Shown piece by piece: positions 17,224-26,447 of a DNA stretch of 64,000 nt. A program made the translations under genes and the position numbers. Source of the stretch: Fretibacter sp964410285 (GTDB lineage Bacteria > Pseudomonadota > Alphaproteobacteria > Caulobacterales > Maricaulaceae); assembly GCA_964410285.1 (NCBI GenBank), contig CAYPFR010000002.1, positions 124,001-188,000 of the forward strand. Reading direction: 5' to 3'. A model generated the notes under the pieces. It had not been told where the DNA came from. It ran no database searches and worked only from the letters and a program-made list of their open reading frames with translations. The stretch's first letter is position 1, and each line of letters opens with the position of its first letter.

Positions 17224-18597
17224 ATGGCAAATTCACCAAAAATCACCATTATAGGCGCGGGTTCTACGGTTTTTATGAAAAACATAGTGGGTGATGTCCT
17301 TCTGCGTGACGCGCTATCATCCGCCCATATCGCTCTCATGGACATTGATCCTGTGCGCCTATCAGAGTCCGAAATCGTCGCCAAGAAGATCATTTCCACG
17401 CTTGGCGTCTCGGCCAGCGTGTCCACTCATCTAGACCAAAAAGAAGCGCTAATCGGCTCTGACTTCGTTGTCTCGACGTTTCAAATCGGCGGTTATGATC
17501 CCTGCACGATAACGGATTTTGAAATCCCAAAAAAATATGGCCTACGCCAAACCATTGCCGATACATTGGGTGTGGGCGGGATTATGCGCGGGCTGCGAAC
17601 TGTGCCGCATCTTTGGAAAATTTGCGAGGATATGCAGAAGGTCTGTCCAGATGCTTTGCTGCTGCAATATGTTAATCCGATGTGCATTAATATGGGTGCC
17701 ATTTTTGCCAAATTCCCAAACATTAAGGCAGTTGGGCTTTGCCATTCGGTTCAGGGCACCGCGGCTGAGCTTGCTTATGATCTCGGGGTTGCATATGAGG
17801 ATTTACGCTATCAGGCCGCAGGCATTAATCACATGTCGTTTTACACGCGTTTCGAGCTTCGCCAAGACGATGGAACCTATCGCGATCTCTACCCAGAGCT
17901 CTTAAAGGGTTACCGTGAAGGCCGCTTCCCCAAAGAGATTACCGACAGCAAAGCTCCACATGTTCTGCGTTGTAAAAATCTCGTGCGGTATGAAATGATG
18001 GCGCGCATGGGCTATTTTGTTACTGAAAGTTCCGAACATTTCGCGGAATATGTGCCTTGGTTTATCAAGAGCGGGCGCGAGGATCTCATTAAAAAATTCT
18101 CTGTTCCGCTGGATGAATATCAGACCCGCTGCATTGAAGCCAATGAGGAATGGCAAGCCCAAACCAAAACTTATCGCGAGAGCGAAACAATTGAAGTCTG
18201 CCAGAGCGACGAATATGCTTCCAGCATTATGAATTCTGTGTGGACCGGCACGCCCTCAGTCATATATGGCAATGTCCAAAATGACGGGGCGATTTCCTCC
18301 CTGCCCGGTGATGCCGTGGTTGAGGTTCCTTGCCTCGTTGATAGAAACGGGATTCAGCCCACAAGGGTTGGAAGATTACCGGCGCAAATAACGGCCCTTA
18401 TCCGCACGAATTTGAACGTTCAAGAATTGACGATCAAAGGCATTATGGACGAAAATCGAGACTATATTTATCAAGCTGCCATGATGGACCCCCATACAGG
18501 CGCTGAGCTGGATCTTGAGCAGATTTGGTCACTCGTCGATGAACTTATCGAGGCACATGGTGAATGGCTCCCCGCATGGCTACACCAAAACAGCTAA
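17224..18597 (+). CDS. melA: Alpha-galactosidase, GH4 family (NAD/metal-dependent)
   Basis: A 457-residue GH4 enzyme. The N-terminal NAD-binding motif is GAGSTVF at about residues 9-15. The metal-site segment YVNPMCIN and the family discriminator GLCHSVQG follow. In GH4 a Cys-His-Ser-Val motif is characteristic of alpha-galactosidases, whereas CHE and CHG occur in glucosidases and glucuronidases. GINHMSFYTRFE is also conserved. It hydrolyses alpha-galactosides by a redox-elimination mechanism needing NAD+ and Mn2+ in the cytoplasm. I start at ATG 17224; a TTG 15 bp upstream is possible. It heads a melA-galT-galK-galE operon, so released galactose goes straight to the Leloir pathway. Confidence 0.9.
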   Translation: MANSPKITIIGAGSTVFMKNIVGDVLLRDALSSAHIALMDIDPVRLSESEIVAKKIISTLGVSASVSTHLDQKEALIGSDFVVSTFQIGGYDPCTITDFEIPKKYGLRQTIADTLGVGGIMRGLRTVPHLWKICEDMQKVCPDALLLQYVNPMCINMGAIFAKFPNIKAVGLCHSVQGTAAELAYDLGVAYEDLRYQAAGINHMSFYTRFELRQDDGTYRDLYPELLKGYREGRFPKEITDSKAPHVLRCKNLVRYEMMARMGYFVTESSEHFAEYVPWFIKSGREDLIKKFSVPLDEYQTRCIEANEEWQAQTKTYRESETIEVCQSDEYASSIMNSVWTGTPSVIYGNVQNDGAISSLPGDAVVEVPCLVDRNGIQPTRVGRLPAQITALIRTNLNVQELTIKGIMDENRDYIYQAAMMDPHTGAELDLEQIWSLVDELIEAHGEWLPAWLHQNS

Positions 18598-18669
18598 AAA
18601 CTTTAAGTGACGGGCCGATTTCCAGCTTGGTTTGAGGACAATTACCGCCTAAGGATTTTCGCGTAAAAT

Positions 18670-19752
18670 ATGATTGATACACAGACCATACTTGCGCCCA
18701 AGATCGGCGCGAGAGCCGTGCACCGCCGCCATTTCCAAAAACGCGATGGCCGCGACCTTTTTCTCTATGGCTATAAACCACATACTGAAACGTCTCTACC
18801 GCAAGAAGATTTTGAAGTCGCCAAAGGCGGAGAACTCCGCTGGCATCCCCTGCGGCGCGAGCATAATGTTTACGCCGCCCACAGGCAGAATAGAACTTTC
18901 AAACCTTCATCCGCTGACAATCCACTCGCAGCCTCTGCGCCCGGCCGTCCGCCGACGGAAATCCCCTTCAGGGATTTTGAGCTTGCCATATTCGAAAATA
19001 AATTCACCAGCCTTCACGCGCAAGCACCGGAGCCTTCCTCGCTGGCGGGAAGCGGCGCTCGCCGCGCCATAGGACGATGCGACGTCGTTGTTTACGGACC
19101 CGAAGCAGCGGGAAATCTACACCTAATCGGACAACATAAACGCCGGCTGCTGATTGAAGCGTGGATAGACCGATATCAGGCCCTGTTTGATCAGGGCTGC
19201 AAATATGTCCTGCCTTTTGAAAACCGCGGGGACGCGGTCGGGGTCACCCTCGCCCATCCCCACGGGCAAATATATGCCTTCCCCTTTATTCCGCGCGTGC
19301 AGCAAGATGCACTACAGGCCTTTCGTGAAGGTTATGATTTAAGCGGTTACATACAAAGCCATAAAGGCGATTTTGGCGTCGCATCGACGGGCGGCATAGA
19401 GGCGTTTTGTCCCTCTTACGCGCGCTTCCCCTATGAAGTCTGGCTCGCGCCGCAAATCCGCAAAGCTGGCCCATGGGCATTCACAGAAGAGGAAAAGGAC
19501 GGCTTTGCTCATTTGCTTGGCGACGTTACTCGCCGATATGACGCCTATTTCGAAGCTCCCACAGCCTACATGCTTTCCCTTCATGCCGCCCCGCTGGGTC
19601 ATGAAAAAAGCTGGCACTTCACCGCGCAATTTTATCCCCTGTTACGCGCGCCGGGGCGGGTAAAATATCTGGCATCGGTGGAGCAATCAACGGGTACATT
19701 TACCGTTGATGTCATGCCAGAAGCGGCGGCAAAAATCCTGCGGGATCTATGA
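18670..19752 (+). CDS. galT: Galactose-1-phosphate uridylyltransferase
   Basis: A 360-residue HIT-superfamily transferase exchanging UMP between UDP-glucose and galactose-1-phosphate. The active-site HPHGQ is visible in TLAHPHGQIYAFPF near residues 195-205; the N-terminal WHPLRREHNVYAAHRQNR and C-terminal EVWLAPQIR and SLHAAP blocks match GalT. It is 72 bp downstream of melA and overlaps galK by four bases (ATGA). Confidence 0.95.
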   Translation: MIDTQTILAPKIGARAVHRRHFQKRDGRDLFLYGYKPHTETSLPQEDFEVAKGGELRWHPLRREHNVYAAHRQNRTFKPSSADNPLAASAPGRPPTEIPFRDFELAIFENKFTSLHAQAPEPSSLAGSGARRAIGRCDVVVYGPEAAGNLHLIGQHKRRLLIEAWIDRYQALFDQGCKYVLPFENRGDAVGVTLAHPHGQIYAFPFIPRVQQDALQAFREGYDLSGYIQSHKGDFGVASTGGIEAFCPSYARFPYEVWLAPQIRKAGPWAFTEEEKDGFAHLLGDVTRRYDAYFEAPTAYMLSLHAAPLGHEKSWHFTAQFYPLLRAPGRVKYLASVEQSTGTFTVDVMPEAAAKILRDL

Positions 19753-20819
19753 TGGAAATCGAGACTATATTTGAGAAAAAATTTGGCTATCCACCCCAAG
19801 AGACGCGTTTTACGCCCGGCCGAGTCAATCTGATCGGCGAGCATATTGATTATAACGGCGGGCGGGTTCTACCTTTTGCTTTGGAGTTAGGCATATCAGC
19901 AAGCTTAAAACCGCGCACGGATAAGCGCGTTCGAATCTATTCAGACAAATTTGAAATATTGGCGGAACGGACAGTTGATGACGTCGCGGCGGGCGAGTGG
20001 TCTGATTATGCCTTGGGCGCGGTGATATATGCCAATAGGGCGGGCTTTATTACTGCGGGCGCAGATATCGCACTTAGCACCACCCTGCCCTTTGGCGCAG
20101 GACTTTCCTCCTCCGCAGCGCTCACTGTTGGCCTCTTAAAGCTTGCTAGAGACTGCGGGGGCGCGCGAATGTCAAATACGGATATTTCCATATTGGCCCG
20201 AAAACTAGAAAATGAGTTCATCGGAATGCCTTGCGGGATCATGGACCAGATGGCGGTCTCCATCGCCCAATCAGGCCAAGCGTTGTCGCTTGATACACAT
20301 ACGCTTGAATTCGAGCTTATTGATCTGCCGAAAAATGTTCATATGGCCGTTATTCATTCCGGGGAATACCGCAGGCTCGCAGAGGGGCATTATAAAGTTC
20401 GCAAAGAAGAATGTGACGCGGTCAAATCTCGCTTGGGCCGCGATGATATATGCCTTATGACAAATGCGCAGCTTGAGAGCCTCTCGGGACTTGAGGAGAC
20501 CATAATCAAGCGGGCGCGCCACTGCGTTAGTGAACATAGGCGTGTCATTGCGGCGATAGACGCCATACGATCAGGTGACCTAGCCATGCTCGGGCGATTA
20601 ATGAATGAAAGCCATATGTCCATGAGAGATGACTTTGAGATGAGCCTGCCCTCTATCGACGTCCTGGTTGAGGACGCGGTTAAATTTGGCGCAATTGGCG
20701 CGCGCCTGACAGGGGGCGGGTTTGGCGGTTGTATTGTCGCCTGCGTTGACCGTGAACATCTGGCGCCGTGGACAAAGTCACTCTTGGCCGCCCATCCCGC
20801 AGCCTTTACAGTGGCCTAG
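19749..20819 (+). CDS. galK: Galactokinase
   Basis: A 356-residue GHMP kinase phosphorylating galactose at C1. The galactokinase signature GRVNLIGEHIDYNGG is near residue 25, the ATP-binding LPFGAGLSSSAAL near 110-125, and the C-terminal GARLTGGGFGGC motif near 320. Two adjacent ATG codons (19749 and 19752) could start it; the first overlaps the galT TGA. It is third in the melA-gal operon, followed by galE after four bases. Confidence 0.95.
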   Translation: MMEIETIFEKKFGYPPQETRFTPGRVNLIGEHIDYNGGRVLPFALELGISASLKPRTDKRVRIYSDKFEILAERTVDDVAAGEWSDYALGAVIYANRAGFITAGADIALSTTLPFGAGLSSSAALTVGLLKLARDCGGARMSNTDISILARKLENEFIGMPCGIMDQMAVSIAQSGQALSLDTHTLEFELIDLPKNVHMAVIHSGEYRRLAEGHYKVRKEECDAVKSRLGRDDICLMTNAQLESLSGLEETIIKRARHCVSEHRRVIAAIDAIRSGDLAMLGRLMNESHMSMRDDFEMSLPSIDVLVEDAVKFGAIGARLTGGGFGGCIVACVDREHLAPWTKSLLAAHPAAFTVA

Positions 20820-20823
20820 GAAT

Positions 20824-21828
20824 ATGACCAATTACACCTTAAATCAGGAACCGATTATTGTCGCTGGCGGCGCGGGCTATATCGGGGCTCACGTCTGCAA
20901 AACCATCGCGGAACACGGCGGTATTCCTATTGTCTTTGATAATTTTTCCGCAGGCCATAAACACGCCGTGAAATGGGGGCCACATGAGGAGGTTGATTTG
21001 CGTGACCGCCTTGCCACAACAAATGCCTTCCGCCGGCACGCCAGCGCCCGCTGCGTTGTTCATTTAGCCAGCTCAATAGAAGTTGGCATCGGCGAGCGTC
21101 AGCCCGCGGAATTTTACGACAATAACGTCTGCGGCGCGCTAAACTTATTGACGGGCATGAAAGAGACAGGCGCGGACCGCCTGATATTTTCATCTACCTG
21201 CGCCACTTACGGCGAGACACAAAATATGCCGCTAGTTGAGAGCGAGGTGCAAAACCCATTTAGCGTTTACGGAAAAACGAAGTTGGCTATCGAGCATATG
21301 ATTCAAAGTTATCACAAAGCTTACGGCCTAAAATATGTGACCTTTCGCTATTTCAATGCCTCAGGCGCGGATGCAAGCGCAGAGATTGGCGAGGAACATG
21401 ATCCTGAAACTCATCTCATTCCCAATGCATTGAAAGCCGCCGCAGGCCTTGGCCAAAAAATGAAAATTTTCGGGACAGATTACGATACGCCTGACGGCAC
21501 TTGTATTCGCGACTATATCCACGTCAGTGATATTGCAAACGCTCACCTATTGGCCCTGCGCGCCATGGACGAAGGTCTAACGCAGGCTGAGTTAAATATC
21601 GGCACAGGCGCCGGCTATAGCGTCCTTGATATACTCGCCATGATTAAGCAGGTCACAGGCATGGCTGTTCCTTATGACGAGGCCCCACGGCGCGAAGGTG
21701 ATCTCACTCGCCTGTTCGCGGATGCGGCTTATTCAAAAGATATTATAGGATTTTCGCCCCAGCATTCTGGGCTTGAAAACATTATTGAAACGGCTTGGAA
21801 TTTCCATAAAAAGAAATGGAACTTGTAA
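20824..21828 (+). CDS. galE: UDP-glucose 4-epimerase
   Basis: A 334-residue short-chain dehydrogenase-type epimerase. The NAD-binding GGAGYIGAH follows the N-terminus, and the catalytic Ser/Thr-Tyr-x3-Lys occurs as SSTCATYG and VYGKTKLAIE. RYFNASGA and the YIHVSDIANAH block are classical GalE. The frame is open further upstream inside galK, but ATG 20824, four bases after the galK stop, gives a normal N-terminus. It completes a Leloir cassette; no galactose mutarotase gene is seen here. Confidence 0.95.
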   Translation: MTNYTLNQEPIIVAGGAGYIGAHVCKTIAEHGGIPIVFDNFSAGHKHAVKWGPHEEVDLRDRLATTNAFRRHASARCVVHLASSIEVGIGERQPAEFYDNNVCGALNLLTGMKETGADRLIFSSTCATYGETQNMPLVESEVQNPFSVYGKTKLAIEHMIQSYHKAYGLKYVTFRYFNASGADASAEIGEEHDPETHLIPNALKAAAGLGQKMKIFGTDYDTPDGTCIRDYIHVSDIANAHLLALRAMDEGLTQAELNIGTGAGYSVLDILAMIKQVTGMAVPYDEAPRREGDLTRLFADAAYSKDIIGFSPQHSGLENIIETAWNFHKKKWNL

Positions 21829-21862
21829 GCCCCTATATCATTTAGGGCGCCTTAATTCAGCT

Positions 21863-23056
21863 TTACTCTTGGGTCACGTCATGACCATACAGCCAGTCCA
21901 TCCGCCTATGCACGGCGGCGGGTGCGAGTTTTCCGGCCAACCACATTGGGCCATAAGTGATGATCTGCGCAGGTTTTGAGCGCCGGTGAAATGTTTTCAT
22001 ATTGGCCCGGGACCCGAGCTGCGCGCGCCGCGTTCGCTCATACCGCTTTATTTGATAGGCCTTTAGTGACGCTTCAAGCGGGCGCTGCGCCTGTGAAATC
22101 TCACGCGCGAGCACCCAGCTATCTTCAACGGCCATGGCTGCGCCCTGCGCGAGGAAAGGCAACATCGGATGGGCGGCATCGCCCAGCAAAACCGTTCGGC
22201 CAGCAATCCAGCGCGGCAGCGAGTCGCGGTCAAACAGCGCCCAGCGGTATAGCGCGCTTGGCGCGGCCGCTTCTAATAGACTTGTAATAACCGGATGCCA
22301 TCCTTGAAAATCACGCAAGGCCTCCGCCTGGGTCCCCTTTTCAAGCCAGCCTTCCTGCGTCCAATCACGGCGCTCTACCACGCCGACAAAATTTGCGAGC
22401 GTTCCCCCGCGCAGGCGGTAAGTAACCGCATGACGCCCGCATCCCATCCATACACAGGCCGTTGATTTCGGTGCATCTTTACCAAGGTCTCTCACGGGCA
22501 CAACGGCGCGCCATGCTATATTCCCTGTGAACCGCGGTTTACCCGGTCCCAACATCTGTGCGCGTATAGCCGATTTAATCCCGTCAGCCCCCACCAATAA
22601 ATCACCTGAAATTTGCCGTCCATTTTTGAGCTGCACTTTAACGCCAATGGGGCTGCTCTCATATCCTGTTACGGCCGCGCCCAATTGCAACGCTTTGGGC
22701 GCGCGAGCGTTAAGCGCTTGATGAAGAGCCTGGATATAATCAGCGCGGTGAAGATGCAAATAAGGCGCGCCCCATCTTTGGAGGGAATACTGGGCCAGAG
22801 GAATCGTAAAAATGGAGCGCCCACTCTCGCCCATGCGGGCTTCAATAGCCTCAGGACGAGCCGCTTTATTTGCGATAGCCTCATAAATACCAAGTGCGCG
22901 GAAAACATTCACTGCATTAGGCGGGAGCTGAATGCCTGCACCCGCCTCCCCAAGGACCTCGGCCTGTTCAAGGACAGTGACCTCATGACCAAAGTGCTGG
23001 CAACATAGCGCCGCCGTTAACCCGCCAATACCTCCACCAACGATTATTACCCTCAT
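21863..23056 (-). CDS. FAD-dependent monooxygenase (salicylate hydroxylase/UbiH-like)
   Basis: A 397-residue flavoprotein hydroxylase. It shows the N-terminal GxGxxG (VGGGIGGLTAAL), the middle DG motif (GADGIKSAIR) and the C-terminal GD motif (LLGDAAHPMLPFLAQGAAMAVEDS), the hallmarks of single-component aromatic hydroxylases. The AGIQLPPNAV stretch is typical of the salicylate/3-hydroxybenzoate hydroxylase clade. The substrate cannot be deduced; neighbours (galE, clpB) are unrelated. I start at ATG 23056 (RVIIVGGG follows); a GTG 12 bp upstream is an alternative. Confidence 0.85.
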   Translation of the reverse strand: MRVIIVGGGIGGLTAALCCQHFGHEVTVLEQAEVLGEAGAGIQLPPNAVNVFRALGIYEAIANKAARPEAIEARMGESGRSIFTIPLAQYSLQRWGAPYLHLHRADYIQALHQALNARAPKALQLGAAVTGYESSPIGVKVQLKNGRQISGDLLVGADGIKSAIRAQMLGPGKPRFTGNIAWRAVVPVRDLGKDAPKSTACVWMGCGRHAVTYRLRGGTLANFVGVVERRDWTQEGWLEKGTQAEALRDFQGWHPVITSLLEAAAPSALYRWALFDRDSLPRWIAGRTVLLGDAAHPMLPFLAQGAAMAVEDSWVLAREISQAQRPLEASLKAYQIKRYERTRRAQLGSRANMKTFHRRSKPAQIITYGPMWLAGKLAPAAVHRRMDWLYGHDVTQE

Positions 23057-23246
23057 AACGGCAGCCACAAATTTAGGCTCAAGACACAGCCTTCCTCGCG
23101 GCTCATATGTCTTTGCAGCAGATGTAGATTATCGCGGCGCATGTCGTGACCTTTTAGGGCGCGCAGCAAATGCGCAAATAGGCTTAGGCGATCATGCCTT
23201 TGGAGAGGCAGAGCTGTCTAGCCCTATTTCATGGCCGCGTCCCGTC

Positions 23247-25844
23247 CTAGGCCGCGTCTTTGTTGTTCCCTATAGTGGCCAAGGTGATACCGCCCTTTCC
23301 CCCGTCTATCCGGATCACTTGCCCATCAGCGACTGTGCCCGAAAGTAATTCACGGGCGAGCTTATCTTGGACATGTTTTTGAATCACGCGTTTTAAGGGC
23401 CGTGCACCGTAACTAGGGTCATATCCTTGACTCCCGAGCCATGAACGCGCCTTGTCAGTCAAATTCAGCGTAATCTGTTTTTCCGTCAACCACCCTTGCA
23501 ATCGCTTCATCTGAATATCGACTATCGCACCCATATGCTCTGGTTTCAGCCGCTCAAACAAAAGGGTTTCGTCCAATCGGTTTAAAAATTCAGGGCGGAA
23601 ATGCGCCCCGACCTCTGCCATGACGCCAACACGCGCACCCTCAACCGTTTCGCCTTCGCCAAGATTTAGCAAATGCTGCGCGCCAATATTGGAGGTCATT
23701 ATGATCAACGTATTTCGAAAATCTACTGTTCTCCCCTGCCCGTCCGTTAGGCGGCCATCATCCAGCACTTGTAAAAGCACGTTAAAAACATCGGGATGGG
23801 CTTTCTCGATCTCGTCGAACAAAACAACCTGATAGGGACGGCGGCGAACCGCTTCGGTGAGCGCGCCCCCCTCTTCATACCCGACATAGCCCGGCGGCGC
23901 GCCGATAAGGCGGGCAACCGAATGTTTCTCCATATATTCGGACATATCCATGCGGGTAATCGCGCCGTCGTCATCAAAGATAAAAGCGGCTAAGGCCTTC
24001 GTAAGCTCGGTTTTGCCGACTCCCGTAGGTCCGAGAAACATGAAGCTGCCAATGGGGCGTGCGGGATCGCGTAGCCCCGCCCGAGCGCGGCGGACCGCAT
24101 CGGAGACCGCGGCAAGGGCCTGCTCTTGCCCGACCACACGCGCGCCTAAAACGGCCTCCATATTCAAGAGTTTCTCGCGCTCGCCTTCCAGCATTTTCTC
24201 TACCGGAATACCGGTCCAGCGCGAGACAACGGCGGCGATAATTTCTGATGTAACTGTTTCCGATGCGAGGGAGGTATCGTCAGTGTTTTGCGCCTCGAGC
24301 GCCTTCATTTTTTCTTCCAGCGCCGGAATATCTTCATGTTGTAGCTTACCCGCCGCCGCATAGTCACCCCGCCGAACGGCGTCTTGCAGAGAGAATCTCG
24401 CTTGCTCAAGCTTTTCTTTTATATCGGTTGCCCCTGCCAGCTTGGATTTTTCAGCTTGCCACGCCGCCGTCATTTCAAAGGACTGCGCTTCAAGGTCAGT
24501 AATTTCGGCATTGCGTTTGGCCAAACGATCTTCAGAGGCTTTGTCTTTTTCCTTTTTCAGCGCCTCAACCTCGATCTTGAGCTGCACAAGCCTTCGGTCG
24601 ATCTCGTCCAGTGCCTCGGGCTTACTATCGACTTGCATACGCAGCCGAGACGCCGCCTCATCCATAAGGTCAATAGCTTTGTCAGGCAAAAAGCGATCGG
24701 TAATATAGCGATTGGATAATTGAGCGGCGGCCACAATAGCTCCGTCCGAGATACGAATGCCGTGATGAACCTCATATTTTTCTTTCAGGCCCCGCAGGAT
24801 AGACACCGTATCTTCTACGCTAGGTTCATTTACAAATACCGTCAGGAACCGGCGCGCGAGCGCTGCATCTTTCTCCAAATATTTTCGGTACTCATCAAGG
24901 GTGGTCGCGCCCACGCAGTGCAAGTCTCCGCGCGCCAGAGCCGGCTTTAACAGATTAGCCGCATCCATAGCCCCGTCTGTCTTTCCTGCCCCGACAAGCG
25001 TATGAATTTCGTCGATAAATAAGATGATTTCGCCGTTTGAAGCCTGAATTTCTTTCAGGACTGCTTTCAGCCTTTCTTCGAATTCACCCCGATATTTTGC
25101 CCCTGCGATGAGTGCCCCCATATCAAGGGCCAGCAGACGTTTACCCAAAATAGACTCGGGCACATCACCCGACACAATGCGGTTAGCCAGACCTTCAGCT
25201 ATCGCGGTTTTCCCAACGCCCGGTTCCCCGATCAAGAGCGGGTTGTTTTTCGAACGGCGGGAGAGGACTTGCATGGTTCTGCGAATTTCTTCGTCGCGCC
25301 CTATGACGGGGTCAAGCTTCCCTGATCGCGCCGCCGCTGTGAGATCACGGGCATATTTTGCAAGTGCCTCATATTGATCTTCGGCGGTATCAGACGTAAC
25401 GGGCTCGTCATGACTTGCGGATTTGATGGCCTCCGCAAGACGATCGGCGTCCACGCCGCTTTCAGATAGGAGGGATTTGGTATCTTTACCGGCGTTTAGC
25501 ACAGCGGCAAGCAAAAGCCTTTCAAGCGTCACATACGCATCGCCCGCCTTTTTCCCCGCTCTTTCAGCCTGAGCAAATATTTTCGCCGCGGCAGGAGAAA
25601 GCGTTAGCCCCGAGCCGCCCTCAACGCGGGGTAATTTGTCAAGGGCCGCCTCAAGGCGTGTTTTCAATCCCGCAACATCGGCCCCTGCCGTCCGGAGAAG
25701 GCTTTCGGGCAAATCCCCCTCATCCTGCAAAAGTGCCGCGAGAATATGTTCGGGCCGCAAATGCTGATGATCGCGCAGAACGGCTTCCGACTGCGCGGCT
25801 TGTACGGCACGGCGGCTGCGCTGCGTGTAAAGCTGAATATCCAT
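23247..25844 (-). CDS. clpB: ATP-dependent disaggregase ClpB
   Basis: An 865-residue Hsp100 chaperone of full length, resolving protein aggregates with DnaK. Domains in order: a Clp N domain (residues 1-150); AAA-1 with Walker A GEPGVGKT near 205 and a Walker-B-like IILFIDEIHTLVGAG; the M-domain coiled coil (about 410-525), which marks ClpB rather than ClpA/C; AAA-2 with GPTGVGKTE and VVLFDEIEKAH; and the D2 small domain. AGGAGTGATGTT precedes the ATG. A heat-shock-type promoter lies upstream. Confidence 0.97.
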   Translation of the reverse strand: MDIQLYTQRSRRAVQAAQSEAVLRDHQHLRPEHILAALLQDEGDLPESLLRTAGADVAGLKTRLEAALDKLPRVEGGSGLTLSPAAAKIFAQAERAGKKAGDAYVTLERLLLAAVLNAGKDTKSLLSESGVDADRLAEAIKSASHDEPVTSDTAEDQYEALAKYARDLTAAARSGKLDPVIGRDEEIRRTMQVLSRRSKNNPLLIGEPGVGKTAIAEGLANRIVSGDVPESILGKRLLALDMGALIAGAKYRGEFEERLKAVLKEIQASNGEIILFIDEIHTLVGAGKTDGAMDAANLLKPALARGDLHCVGATTLDEYRKYLEKDAALARRFLTVFVNEPSVEDTVSILRGLKEKYEVHHGIRISDGAIVAAAQLSNRYITDRFLPDKAIDLMDEAASRLRMQVDSKPEALDEIDRRLVQLKIEVEALKKEKDKASEDRLAKRNAEITDLEAQSFEMTAAWQAEKSKLAGATDIKEKLEQARFSLQDAVRRGDYAAAGKLQHEDIPALEEKMKALEAQNTDDTSLASETVTSEIIAAVVSRWTGIPVEKMLEGEREKLLNMEAVLGARVVGQEQALAAVSDAVRRARAGLRDPARPIGSFMFLGPTGVGKTELTKALAAFIFDDDGAITRMDMSEYMEKHSVARLIGAPPGYVGYEEGGALTEAVRRRPYQVVLFDEIEKAHPDVFNVLLQVLDDGRLTDGQGRTVDFRNTLIIMTSNIGAQHLLNLGEGETVEGARVGVMAEVGAHFRPEFLNRLDETLLFERLKPEHMGAIVDIQMKRLQGWLTEKQITLNLTDKARSWLGSQGYDPSYGARPLKRVIQKHVQDKLARELLSGTVADGQVIRIDGGKGGITLATIGNNKDAA

Positions 25845-25901
25845 AACATCACTCCTAAAACAATGAACATTGAAGTGTGAGGACCGAGGCCCCGTCTATG
25901 C

Positions 25902-25929
25902 CAAATGGGGGCTAATGTTTTGATGTCAA
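25902..25929 (-). promoter_or_regulatory. Candidate RpoH (heat-shock) promoter of clpB
   Basis: On the minus strand TTGACA (25929-25924) is followed after 13 bases by CCCCATTTG (25910-25902), close to the sigma-32 -10 element CCCCATNTA and its spacing. It lies about 60 bp upstream of clpB, a classical RpoH target. Confidence 0.55.
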
Positions 25930-25950
25930 TACGCAAGCTGCGCGGGGAGG

Positions 25951-26445
25951 CTATGGTTGGGTCTGCGAATTTTCCCAGGTAACCTCTGCTCCGTATAGCG
26001 GCACGGTCGCGATGCTCATTTTCGCGGACCCATCAATAATCTGTTTGGAGTACACCAGATATATTAGGCTATCATGTTCACGATCATACACGCGGCGCAC
26101 CGCCAGTTTTTTAAACACAACGCTTTGGCGCTGCTTGAAGACCGTCTCCCCGCCCTTACCCATATTAATATCCCCGATAATGACGGGGCCTGTCACGCCG
26201 CAAGAAATTGATCCATTGGAAGGGTTTTCAAACCAGTCCCCCTTACGCATACGGTCAATCACGCTGCGATCAAAATGCGCCATATGGCAGGTGATGCCTT
26301 TGATTTTTTCATCCTCAAAGCCTTCAATTTTGATCTCGTTTCCCGTCCAGTCATTATTGATTTCAGCGACTTCGAGCTCGCCATTTCCCCCGCAAGCCGC
26401 AAGAGATAGCCCCGCCAAGACACTGAATAAGAATGTTTTTTTCAT
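25951..26445 (-). CDS. creA: CreA-family lipoprotein of unknown function
   Basis: A 164-residue exported protein with a lipoprotein signal (LAGLSLAACGG, Cys 18). It is followed by the CreA blocks KIKGITCHMAHFD, SISCGVTGPV and VFKKLAVRRVYD, then a DGSAKMSIATVPLY end. CreA is a conserved proteobacterial envelope protein of unresolved function, historically linked to the E. coli creABCD region. It starts two bases after the ymdB stop and is the last gene of the 6S RNA-fau-ymdB-creA unit. Confidence 0.85.
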   Translation of the reverse strand: MKKTFLFSVLAGLSLAACGGNGELEVAEINNDWTGNEIKIEGFEDEKIKGITCHMAHFDRSVIDRMRKGDWFENPSNGSISCGVTGPVIIGDINMGKGGETVFKQRQSVVFKKLAVRRVYDREHDSLIYLVYSKQIIDGSAKMSIATVPLYGAEVTWENSQTQP

Positions 26446-26447
26446 AA

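Noticed and set aside
20722..20823. Longer start for galE inside galK
   Set aside because: The NAD-binding GGAGYIGAH lies near the N-terminus only with ATG 20824, four bases after the galK stop.
23057..23246. Search for a gene or RNA between the monooxygenase and clpB
   Set aside because: Only short frames without start signals and no strong hairpin were found.
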